Below are positions 8,901-16,875 of a stretch of DNA of 16,875 bases, piece after piece. A program made the position numbers and the translations under genes. The notes below the pieces were generated by a model, which made no database searches, was not told the DNA's origin, and saw nothing but the letters and a program-made list of their open reading frames with translations. Every line of letters begins with the position of its first letter. The stretch's first letter is position 1. Source of the DNA: Chrysochromulina parva (lineage: Eukaryota > Haptophyta > Prymnesiales > Chrysochromulinaceae); NCBI GenBank assembly GCA_002887195.1, contig PJAB01001140.1:1-16875 (forward strand). The letters run 5' to 3'.

Positions 8901-11900
8901 AGCGCAGCATCAGAGGGCTCTCGGGCCCGAGTGTGCCGTTGGGGCGGCTGAGGGTGTGGAGCAGCGCACCGGTCGTGACGTGGCCGAGGACGAGGCTCAG
9001 CCCGTCGCCGCCGCCCTCGGGCCCCACGCCACCGCCATAATAGACGGAGGCTCGGAAGCTCAGCTGCTCGGCGCAGCCGCGGTGCGCAGCGAGCAGCTGC
9101 GGGGTGGGCCAATTCACTGCACCCATCTCGCCTGGGAGAGGCCGTGTGAGCTCAAAGTACTGGCGCGGCCGAGCCCCGGGTTCGAGGACCCCGTGGGTCA
9201 TCCGAGCGTTTCCCAACAGGGCAAAGGGCAGCGTGGCGTCGAGAGCGTCCGCGATGGAGCTCAGCGGAGCGAGATCAATGGGAGCCATAGTCGCAGCCGC
9301 CGCCGCCGCAGCAGCAGCTCCTGCTGCTGTGAATGCCGCTGCGGCGGAGGAGCTGGCGCTGCTCTGTGCCCCTGCCCCTGAGCTCTCCCCTGCGGTAGCA
9401 GGGCTCGTGGCGGCGCTCCGTCGTTCTAGCCACATGCATTCGACTGCATCAGCTGGCAGCGGCGCTTGGTACGTGGCGTTCCAAGCGCCGTGCACATGGC
9501 CGGAGCCGGCGGCGCCGGTTCCAAAGTGACGCGCGGCGCCGTCCATGGACCAGGCGCCCTCGACCTGACGCGGGAAGAGTCGGGCCAGGAGCCGTTGCAT
9601 CGCGACGCTCGTCACGACGCTTGTGGGCGACGAGGGCGGCGGCGGCGGTGTACCGGTAGCATTGGTGCCGGTACCATGGTTGCCGGTAGCATTGCTGCCG
9701 GTAGCATTGCTGCCGCTAGCATTGCCAGTCGAGTTCGCAGAGGAGCCCATCGAGAACGCGCCAACGGTCGCAGCAGCGGAAGCGGCTGCCGCCACCGCTT
9801 CGGCTTCGAGAGTGGCTAACGCGACGCCGACGGCGGTCCGATTCACACCCCACTTAAAGAATCCACCGGCGTGCAGCCGCACGCGGTCCGCGACTGGGAG
9901 CGCCGTGGCGAGCGCGTCGGCGACTCCGAACGTGAGCGGCTCGTAGAGGCTCTCGCGCCACTGCTGCCACATGCCAACGTACGCGAGGTGCTGCTCGTCC
10001 CACAGCCCTACCGCCGCGACCCGCTGGCCGAGCGAGGCGCTCCAGGGCGGCTCGACGGTCGCAGCGAAGCCGCCGTCGCGCGTGCACACATGGACATCGT
10101 GCCCATACGAGTCGCGCCACACGCCAGTCAGATTGGGCAGCGGCCAACCGTCGACGGAGCCAAAGAGGAGCCCGGCAAAGCGCGCCTCGGGCGCGGGACA
10201 GCTCATGGCGCTGTGCGGCTCGTCACTCGCGTTGACGAAGCCTCGAGCGTACTCTGAGAGGGGCACGGCGCGCGAGCGCGAGGCTCCGATGCGGCACTCC
10301 ATCGCTGAGTGGTTGCTGTGGCCCAGGTGCTGCCCGATCACGGACACGGCCGCGCCGCCGCGTACAGGCCCGCCGGCGGGCAGCACGCGGCTGATGATGG
10401 GCGCGGGGTAGAAGGTGAAAGGGGCGCCTCCCGCATTATACTGCTCGCCATCGAGGGACACGTGCAGTGTGAGCGCAAGCGGCAAAGTCACGTTGGCGGA
10501 TGGCTGCGCGAGTGCGCAGCGCACCGCGCGTAGCGCCGGCACGTATGTGGCCGGCAGGCCGCCGGAGGAGCCGCCAGCGGCGGCCGGATACCTCGGAAGC
10601 GGCCGGCACGCGTACACAAAGCCGCCATCGAGGTGCGGGCCCGTCACGAGGGTCGTGGTCACGTTGCGCGACGGCATGAATGCGGCGAGTGTCGGCGGCA
10701 CGACTGGGCCAGTGTACGGCACGAGAGGCGGCGGCGGCGGCGGCGTGGAGAAGTACGCGGGCGCCGTCGCGGGTACTGCTCGCAGCGCCGTGCCTTCATG
10801 ACGCGCCGGCAACGTGATGAACTGCGTCCGGTCGGCGCTGTACATAGTATCGTGAAGGGAGATCTCGAGGTAAGTGCGCCCGTGCGGCATGGGGAGTACA
10901 TCACAGCGCAGCGCGTCGTAGGCCCTCTCCTCGGCCCCTTCGTCGTCTTCGGAGCCCGCAAAGTCCGCATCGCCTTCCTGCTGTGCTCCGCCCGGCAGCA
11001 GCATCCAGCCTTCATCATCGTACTGCGCGAGCGGATCGAACCGCGCCGCCCACGAGTCGCTCATGTACTCCGTGCGCGTGAGCTGCTGGTAGCGGCAGCG
11101 GTAGCCGCCCGATGCCTCGAGGTTTCGGCCGAATGGGAGCAGCGCGCCGCGCAGCTCCACTGTGGAACCGGTGACGCCGGATCGCGGCTTGATCACAGTG
11201 ATGAGAGGTCGACCGAAGAGGAAGTCGGCCACGCGCACGATCGCCGGCTCTTCGAGTGCTTCGGCGCCTGGCAGCGCCTGCATAGCCAGCTGCGCCTGCA
11301 ACGCCTCAACGCTTGGGTAAAAGTCCTGCCCGTTGTACGAGATGCCAAAGTAGACCGCGGCACGCGTGATCGCGGCACCCATGCGCAGAGTGAGGGCGCG
11401 CACCCCGTGGTACGTATCGGTCTTGTCACCAAAAAGCGACTCGTGTGCAGTGCCACCGCCCAAGCCGACGCGCCACTCGGAGGTCACGAGGGCCGTCCAA
11501 CCGGGCAGCTGGGCACGTAGCACGACGACGTTGGCAAAAGTGACGGTGAGCACTGCGCTGTCGATGCTCTCCCCACGCGTCAGGTAATCAGTCGACACGT
11601 CACGCTCCACGCGCACCACCACGGGTATCCTCGCGTTGCCCAAGTTGGCGCTGTCCGGCATGCGAGCGAGACCAACAGCTCGTTCATTCGACCAGGCGAG
11701 GATCTGGCGCTCTCGGGCGAGAAAGGCGACGCGGAGCCCTCCGTCACCACCAAAGTGGCGTTCGAATCCCAAGTTGGGGCCATAGCTCACGCTCACTCCG
11801 TCGTGCGACTCGAGGCTGCCAAATGAGAGATGGAACGAGAGCTCAAAATCGTGCAGGGCAGGTGCCGCAGGCTCTGGAAGCCACGCGAGCGCGGGCCTGC

Positions 11901-14900
11901 GGAAGACGATGGAGCCGCTCTCGTGCGGGTACCTTCCCGTCAAGCGTACCGCGCCCTCGTCGTCACCACCGCCGCCCGCACCACCATCGTCAAGGTCGCC
12001 GGCCAGCAAGACCGCCCCACCGTGCAACGAGAGCGTCGTAGTGAGCTGCTCGGGGGTGCGCGGCGCGAGCACCACCGAAGCACCCGCCGCGAGAGCTGTC
12101 GGTGCAGTGCATGTGACCTCGCTGTCGGACCTTCGCACAGCGGGAACGATGGCGGTGCCGAAGCGGCAGGCCGGTGCAAAGGCGATCGCATCACGGTTGG
12201 CAAAGGCGCTGCCCTCGGTTGCAAAGGCGAGCTCGTCGATCTGCGTGAGCGAGGGCAGCGCGAGGATCGGCTCGGCCAGGCGCACGATCAAGATGGAGCC
12301 TCCCAAATACGGGCCAGCGGACGGCACCATCCCCTGGTCGCCAAGCTCAAATTGGACGATGTTTGTGAGCGCCCAGAAGCCCAAGGTCTCCAAAGGCTGA
12401 GAGCTGTATTGCTGCCCGTTGAGCGCGACGCGCACCTGGTACGCGCCCGCGTCGTTGTAGACGGCCGGCGCGCGGCATGTGACGTGTCCGAAGGCTTCGT
12501 CAAAGGTGGCGGGTGTGAAGGGCGATCGCCCGTCTTCGCGCACCACGCACGGCTCCGACTCGGCGACGAGGCAGCACATGTATGCAGAGCCCCCAACAAG
12601 CCCGGCGCCGCTGATGTTGATGCGGATGCCGCCGTCAATGGGCCCCGTAGACGGATGCACGTGCGAGAGGCGCAGCTGCGCGTGGAACCCGAAGTCAGGC
12701 CCCAGCACGTAATTCTGGCCGTTGAGTGCAATTGCAAAGGCCACGCGGCTCCCATTGAGGCCGAGGGAGGCGAGGGCAGGCGGCGAGGTGCACAGGACCG
12801 TCTCGCTCGCGGCCTCGAACGAGGCCGACACATTCTGGGCTCCGAAGCGACAGGTGTAGCCGGCGCCGTGGGCGAGGTGCTTCCCCTGGATGCGAACGGT
12901 CGTACCGCCGTGGAGAGGCCCGTCAGTTGGAGAGATGCCGAGCACGCGCGGTACGCCATGGTATTGAAAGATGAAGCCGGCGGCGCTAAAGTCCTGCCCA
13001 TTCAGGCCAACCTCGAAGCTCGCCCGTGCGCTCTCGACGAGCGGGCCGGCGGTGACACGCAAGTTGTCGACCCAAAAGGGGGCGCCCGGCACGGCGCGGG
13101 ACTGGCCGACGAGCGCCAGTCGCCAATGATCAGCGGGCTCCCACCCCTCGAGCGGCACCCGATCTAGCAAGGTGCGCCGCGCGTGACGGAGCGAGCATCC
13201 CTCGCTCGAGATGATGAGCTCCAGTGGCAGCCACGTGCCGGGAGAGATGAGCTCGCGCGTGCTGCGCCAATTCTCGCGCGCCACCACTCGGCCAGCATGC
13301 ACCAGGATCGCCGAGGCGGGGGCGTAGGCGTCCACAGCCGGGTCGGGGAGCCAGAGCGACGCGCACAGCCCGGCGCCGGCCTCGCCAACTGAGTGCACGC
13401 CCTCGACCTTTTGCACGACACGGCCGAGGTCTTCGGGCACCAGATCTGAGTAGCAGAGCCACAGGCCTCCTCCCTCGAGTGCCGCCTCCACGCCCACGTA
13501 CAGATCGAGGCGCACGTGGAGATAGGTGAGCCCCACGCCGCCACTTGCGAGCGGGAAGAAGGCGCCGCCGAGCAGAACAGTCGCCGAAGCGCTCTCGTCA
13601 CGCTCGCGAGTGCGAATGCCTGTGGGGAAGCGCGTGACGCCACCGGCACGCCCATCTTCATACGTCCACGCGCAGCGCGTTCGCATGGAGCCGGCGAGCC
13701 CGGCAGGCATCACGTCCGACGCATCGGGCAACCACCCAAGCTCAGTGAGGCGCAACAGCTGCGGATGGCCGCTCTCACCGCCCTCGTCCTCGACGCAGTC
13801 GCTGTCGCGGATGCGAGGCTCCGCTTCCCAATCGAGCATTGCCCCCTCCCCCTCCTCCTCCTCTGCCGGCGCCTCGAGGCCGCTCAACGTGCCGTGGCCG
13901 CCAACGTACTGTGCCACAGGGGACGCTGCTACACTGCTGACGGTGCCCGGGGGATGCTCAAGCTGCCTCACTTCGAGTGTGAGCGCGTTGATCCCCCGCT
14001 GCGCCTGCACGATGACTGCTTTGGCTGGCGGTGGCGGCTGCGTCGGAAGCGCCAGCATGGGGTCGACTGCGGCGGCGCACGGCTCCTGGTCGATAGCCGG
14101 TCCGCACGGGAGCGGCGACTGCGTGGTGGGCGTCGTGGTGGGCGTGGCGTGCCCCTCCTGCAGGGTCAGCTCCGTCGCTCCACCGTGGGCTTTGTTCACG
14201 TGTGCCCGCAGTCGAGGTCGCATGTCCTGTGCCGACGCATCCATGGTCTCGGTGCCGAACGTGGAGGGCAGGTACATGTCGGCCTCAGCCGCGGCCGACG
14301 CATAAGGAGAGCCTGGAGTGAGCTGCAGCATGCGTGCGCGCACGGCGGACGCACCCACGAGCTGGATAGACACGTCTGGATCCTCCTCGAGGAGGAGCAC
14401 CTCGCACGCGCCCACGCTCGCACCGTACTGGTCGACGCCGTGGTGCACCATGCGCGCGAGGCGTACGGCCGCCGCCTCGAAGCCCAGCCAGCTGGCGGTG
14501 AGCAGTGCCGCCCCTCGACGGTAGGCCCCTGGCAAAAAGTAAGAAGGCATGCTCGCTCGGCGCACGTTGACTCCCGCATCGCCGTCGCGGAGAGAAGGCA
14601 GCGGCAGGCCGCTCAACCGTCCAATGGGGACCCATTCGCCGCGGCGCGTGCTGCTGGGCACCTGGACCTCGGCTGCCGCGAGGCTTCGAAGGAACGCGCG
14701 CCCATGCGGCGCATTGTACCCGAACAGATGCATGCCATCCACGTAGCGCGGTCGGTCAAAAGTGAACTCGATCCACTGCTCATCCAGAGGAGCGGCCGGG
14801 TCAGACGCCCAGCACTGCTGATAGCACGCAAGGTCGTAAGTGCCGTTGCACAGGGCGCTGAGTCGTTGGCCGTCGGGCGCCGTCCGCATGCCACTCCCGT

Positions 14901-16437
14901 TGATCAGATTCTCCGCCGCGCGTCCGCCAAGGGGGTGCTCCGAGCTCGCGGAGACACGTACCACTGGAATGGGGCGCAGGCCGGCCGGCGGCTCGACACG
15001 TCGATCGTCCACGTGCGCCATCGAGCTCGCGACTGTTGCACCGAGGCCAGGCTCGATGCCAGGCTCGACTGCCCCTTGGAGCCCATGCTCGACTGCCCCA
15101 TGCGCCGCCCAGTCCACTCGCGATCGAGACTCTGCGTTCACGCGGACGGTCGTCTCGGGCTCGATGAAGGCGGCGATGGCCTCCTCCTCCTCGCCAAACG
15201 AAAAGGACTGAGCGACCGTGCGCTGGTAGCTGCTCAGGCCGACGTACGGCGAGGTGCACACCAGAGTGCGCTCGAGCGCATCCGTAGGCACGCCGGTATT
15301 GTTCTCCGCAATAAAATGCGAGCGCATGCCTACGGCAGAGGGCATGCCTACGGCAGGCGTAGGCGTTGGCACATCGAGCGCTCGCGGGCGCGGGTGCGCG
15401 TTGAGGTAGCTCTGGCGCAGCGGCATGAGCGTCGCGGGCACGATCGCGCCCGAGAAGTTGCACGCGGCCTCTGGGAAGTCAAAGCTGGCTGGAAGTGAAA
15501 GCAAGCTGGCACTCGACGGTCCGAAGAAGCCGTTATCAGCTCGCGGGAAGAGGCCGTGAATGCTCACCACTGTGCCACCCGCGAGCGGGCCCGAAGCGGG
15601 TGAGACGATCGCGGGTGCCGGCGGCTCGAAGTACACAAACGTCGTGCCGATTACCGCACCGAACTGTCGGCCGTCCAGGGCCACTTGGAGCTCGACGAGC
15701 TGTGTGGAGAGCCGCAGCGGCTGACCGGTCGTCGCACCGGGGCCGAGGTCGATGGCGCGAGCCTGGCGTGCGCGAGGCGAGATGCACTCGACGACGGCTC
15801 GCCCATCACCCTCGTCCCGCGGCAATCGGATCGGCCGGGTAGGTACGTGCTCTGGCCACGCCGCCTCGGTGAGCGTCGCTGGCACGACCGTCTGGCCAAA
15901 CCGACACGCGTACACGGAAGTGCCCCCAAACACGAGATCCGCACCATGGACGCGCACGAGCGTGCCACCGCGAAGTGGGCCCGCCGCTGGGACCACGTGT
16001 GAGACCGTGGGCACAGGCGCCGTCGTTGAGAACGTGGCCGTGTCGCTGAACTTGGACTGGCCCACCGCGTTGCGTGCCGCGATCATAAACCTGTATTGCG
16101 TGCTCGGACGCAGCCGCCGAATGGTGAAGTTGCGCACGTTGGGTTCTGGCGCGGCACCTGCTCGAAATGGATCGTAGAGCGGCCGTAGCGACTCGGCCGC
16201 ATCGCCTCCATAGAGCGTGTACCACAGCACGGGTGAGCCGCCGTCCACCTCAGGCATCGCCCATGACACGGAAAGTGAGGTCGAGTTGGACGCGACGAAT
16301 ACTGGCGGAGCAGGCTGGTCGGGCACGTCGGTGCCCTTGGGAGCCACGTCCTGCGCGAACACTCTCTCCACTAGCAGGCAAGCCAGGAGCGCCATGTAGG
16401 CTGCGGCCCTGACCTTGAAGAAGGTGGAAGCCGACAT
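2927..16437 (-). CDS. Giant secreted IPT/TIG-repeat protein with Fn3, discoidin-like and lectin-like modules (about 4464 aa)
   Basis: CDS joins 16437-7948 (2830 codons) and 7831-2927 (1634 codons plus TAG). The start ATG at 16435-16437 opens a signal peptide: a basic start, then a hydrophobic core (about residues 13-24), with likely cleavage after V-F-A before Q-D. Order: Fn3-like (about 40-138); TIG units from about 142; discoidin-like (about 494-683); Pro/Thr/Glu-rich linker (about 745-900); then TIG units to the end, about 19 in all. TIG units show P-x-x-G-P-x-x-G-G-T near the start, C-R-F-G, V-P-A, C-x-(S/A)-P and a closing S-L-N-(G/A)-Q-(Q/D)-(F/Y). The paired cysteines suggest one disulfide per unit. 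Five lectin-like modules sit inside TIG units. N-glycosylation sequons are frequent, including an N-A-T repeat linker (about 2238-2263). There is a Phe run near the end of the TIG unit crossing the intron (about 7690-7705). No C-terminal membrane anchor or catalytic motif is seen. TIG, Fn3 and discoidin folds are known extracellular binding modules; a surface, matrix or adhesive role is inferred. The single start, the signal peptide and the in-phase junction argue for one gene rather than two. Confidence 0.88.
4150..4770 (-). other. Lectin-like (ConA/LamG-type) module 5, inside TIG unit 16
   Basis: Residues about 3855-4058. The host TIG unit runs to L-R-C-I-S-P-T-A, is interrupted, and resumes with L-R-V-S-L-N-G-Q-Q-F. 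The module shows F-S-W-S-Y-G-P, L-G-L-V-V-R-L, L-W-L-R-L-D-E, and Trp4032 in W-T-F-A-W-G-A, followed by L-L-A-N-V-T-M. Confidence 0.6.
5890..6570 (-). other. Lectin-like (ConA/LamG-type) module 4, inside TIG unit 13
   Basis: Residues about 3251-3475. The host TIG unit is interrupted after V-Q-C-R-T-P-D. The module has F-A-L-Q-V-E-V-L-F-R, G-G-L-A-V-E-Y-G-P, V-W-M-G-L-H-V-T-I, and Trp3450 in W-T-L-R-L-R-A followed by V-Y-R-V-R-L-L. The host's closing strand afterwards is diverged and lacks the N-G-Q motif. Confidence 0.55.
7832..7947 (-). other. Intron of the giant TIG gene (116 nt, GT-AG)
   Basis: On the minus strand the donor is CAG|GTGCGTG (first intron base 7947) and the acceptor is CTTGCAG| (last intron base 7832). 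Both exons join in phase 0 between Gln2830 and Thr2831. The join rebuilds a TIG core, C-V-F-N-Q-T-M-Q then T-P-A-T-F, which matches the C-x-F-G-x-x-V-P-A-T pattern of neighbouring units. Without splicing, the upstream frame stops five codons later. A CTAAT branch-point-like motif lies about 30 nt before the acceptor. The middle is filled by a decamer tandem repeat. Confidence 0.87.
7851..7910. repeat. Decamer minisatellite inside an intron
   Basis: Tandem array of a 10-bp unit (plus strand AGTGGCRCTC, where R is A or G): five close copies at 7861-7910 and a diverged sixth at 7851-7860. It lies almost wholly within the 116-nt intron, so about half of the intron is repeat. A second short repetition of ATCATCAG follows (about 7916-7933). 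Confidence 0.9.
8550..9290 (-). other. Lectin-like (ConA/LamG-type) module 3, inside TIG unit 8
   Basis: Residues about 2383-2630. It contains L-S-F-R-A-S-V-Y-Y-G-G-G, then G-D-G-L-S-L-V-L-G, then W-I-E-V-N-L-V-L and I-N-G-R-P-L. The end signature is Trp2588 in W-S-F-G-A-A, followed by H-A-V-A-N-V. It follows the N-A-T linker and a poly-Ala tract (about 9291-9350), so this insertion is much larger than the others. Confidence 0.6.
9651..9725. repeat. 15-bp coding minisatellite encoding N-glycosylation sequons
   Basis: Five tandem copies of a 15-bp unit (plus strand TGCCGGTAGCATTGC). On the minus strand they encode G-S-N-A-T-type pentapeptides, residues about 2238-2263 of the giant protein. 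Four of the five copies keep an N-x-S/T sequon; one copy (9666-9680) has lost it (N-H-G). A Pro run follows, so this is probably a glycosylated, extended linker. Confidence 0.88.
11385..12050 (-). other. Lectin-like (ConA/LamG-type) module 2, inside TIG unit 5
   Basis: Residues about 1463-1683. The host TIG unit runs to V-T-C-T-A-P-T-A, is interrupted here, and resumes with Y-F-G-I-S-Y-N-G-Q-D-F. The module shows F-E-L-S-F-H-L-S-F-G-S, then D-G-V-S-V-S-Y-G-P as in L-type lectin and LamG folds, and ends with Trp1655 in W-R-V-G-L-G-G and then H-G-V-R-A-L-T-L-R. It is the clearest of the five modules. Confidence 0.65.
13030..13735 (-). other. Lectin-like (ConA/LamG-type) module 1 of the giant protein
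   Basis: Residues about 902-1137, after a long Pro/Glu-rich linker. It has predicted beta strands (L-H-V-R-L-D-L-Y-V-G, L-P-L-E-L-I-I) and the shared end signature: Trp1105 in W-R-L-A-L-V-G, then V-D-N-L-R-V, then F-E-V-G-L-N-G-Q-D-F. The fold is inferred from pattern and likeness to modules 2-5, not from a search. Confidence 0.5.
14380..14960 (-). other. Discoidin (F5/8 type C)-like domain of the giant protein
   Basis: Residues about 494-683. It starts V-S-A-S-S-E and A-E-N-L-I-N-G-S-G-M, followed by a Trp, then W-I-E-F-T-F and a predicted strand V-D-G-M-H-L-F-G-Y-N, the order seen in discoidin-type galactose-binding domains. It is longer than the usual 150 residues because of inserted loops. 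In known proteins this fold binds glycans, lipids or collagen; the ligand here is unknown. Confidence 0.6.
15324..15359. repeat. 18-bp coding tandem duplication
   Basis: Two tandem copies with an 18-bp period share the exact core GCATGCCTACGGCAG (15324-15338 and 15342-15356). On the minus strand it encodes A-V-G-M-P-S/A-V-G-M in a Pro-rich insert within the second TIG unit. It looks like a recent in-frame slippage duplication. Confidence 0.85.
16020..16437 (-). other. Signal peptide and fibronectin III-like domain of the giant protein
   Basis: Residues 1 to about 28 form the signal peptide. Residues about 40-138 look like a fibronectin type III domain: a Pro-rich start, L-S-V-S-W in the B strand, G-G-S-P then Y-T-L-Y, a central L-R-P-S-T-Q-Y-R-F-M-I-A-A-R-N pattern, and a closing G-Q-S-K-F-S run. 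The L-x-P-x-T-x-Y-x-F motif is diagnostic of Fn3. The domain sits just before the first TIG unit. Confidence 0.75.
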
Positions 16438-16516
16438 TGAAGGCTCCTGGTTTTTTCACTCAATACTGCAACTCAATACCATGTGTGAACGCGTTGACCT
16501 TTAATAGTGATCACAG
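16438..16516 (-). promoter_or_regulatory. Short intergenic region upstream of the giant TIG gene
   Basis: Only 79 bp separate the stop of the protease-like frame from the ATG of the giant gene on the same strand. It holds a TATTAAAG sequence (16496-16503, minus strand), about 60 bp before the ATG, and an A-rich run at about 16452-16457. The promoter or 5' UTR may extend into the protease 3' end. A CCAG just before the ATG could also be a splice acceptor. Confidence 0.4.
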
Positions 16517-16875
16517 CTAGACTCCTAGACGACCGTGCTGTTGATTCCACGCCATAACGCCGTCATTCCAGTAGGCCACGCCAGTCTCGTAGCTATCACT
16601 CGTTAAGGCAAGACCATGCTCAGGCAACAGACAGTTCACCATGCGCATGTAGGCCATGTAGTTCTTCTTAGGTGGCAGCGTCGGCCGGTCCGATCTCCAG
16701 TTGACGGCCACCAAGCGGCCAAGATGATCGACTGCGGCGCCGCCGCTGCCTCCGCTGTGCAGCACGACCGATGCCTGCAACAGCCCGTGGCTCTTGGCCG
16801 CCAAGGTGAGCGCTTGGGGCGCGAAGAGCGTGACTTCCCCCGCGGGTGAGAACCATCCGAAGACGGTGATCAGGT
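16517..16875 (-). CDS. Trypsin-like serine protease, C-terminal fragment (partial)
   Basis: An open frame entering from the right edge and ending at TAG (16517-16519), about 118 visible residues. The motif H-S-G-G-S-G-G-A-A-V-D (about 16730-16762), followed by G-R-L-V-A-V, matches the catalytic-Ser G-x-S-G-G site and following strand of trypsin-fold proteases of the DegP/trypsin-2 kind. The His and Asp of the triad would lie upstream, outside the window. There is no ATG in the visible frame, so the true start or an upstream exon is missing. The last 60 residues are not conserved in any way I recognise. It may be a secreted or organellar protease, or an inactive homologue. It is on the same strand as the giant gene, 79 bp before it. 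Confidence 0.6.
   Translation of the reverse strand, partial: LITVFGWFSPAGEVTLFAPQALTLAAKSHGLLQASVVLHSGGSGGAAVDHLGRLVAVNWRSDRPTLPPKKNYMAYMRMVNCLLPEHGLALTSDSYETGVAYWNDGVMAWNQQHGRLGV

Noticed and set aside
14383..14400. Inverted repeat TCCTCCTCGAGGAGGA as a terminator or operator
   Set aside because: It lies in coding sequence and encodes a Leu/Glu run of the giant protein; the symmetry follows from the codons used.
13516..15498. A 660-codon open frame on the plus strand
   Set aside because: It lies antisense to the giant gene, is rich in Arg, Ala and His, and shows no domain. Long antisense frames are expected opposite GC-rich coding DNA. The same holds for 5558-7354, 11830-13167 and 10633-11520.

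Overview
The window looks like nuclear DNA of a GC-rich single-celled eukaryote, most likely a marine alga such as a haptophyte or pelagophyte. This is inferred from four things: GT-AG introns of 116-119 nt, a eukaryotic selenoprotein gene with its 3' UTR SECIS, a very long secreted IPT/TIG-repeat protein of a kind I associate with those algae, and a compact layout. No rRNA, tRNA, transposon or CRISPR signal was found. The species cannot be named from the sequence alone.

Layout: 1-367 has no supportable gene. A selenoprotein H-like gene lies on the minus strand at 490-855. It has an in-frame UGA (715-717) in a CxxU motif and a well-formed type II SECIS just after its stop (368-457 minus). Only 158 bp away, head to head, starts a plus-strand EF-hand gene of two exons (1014-2191 and 2311-2554). 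After a 372-bp intergenic stretch comes a convergent giant minus-strand gene (16437 down to 2927) of two exons joined across a 116-nt intron at 7832-7947. It encodes about 4464 residues: signal peptide, fibronectin III-like domain, about 19 IPT/TIG units, a discoidin-like domain and five lectin-like (concanavalin A/LamG-type fold) modules. A trypsin-like serine protease fragment (16517-16875 minus) runs off the right edge, 79 bp upstream of the giant gene.

There is no evidence that these genes form one pathway. The giant protein is probably secreted or cell-surface and adhesive or glycan-binding. SelH-like proteins are redox proteins with a basic N-terminus. The EF-hand protein is a likely Ca2+ sensor.

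The most notable points are two. The SelH gene would be mis-split by standard gene callers because UGA is read as stop. In the giant protein, lectin-like modules appear to be inserted repeatedly at the same place inside TIG domains, between the C-x-(S/A)-P strand and the final S-L-N-G-Q-F strand.
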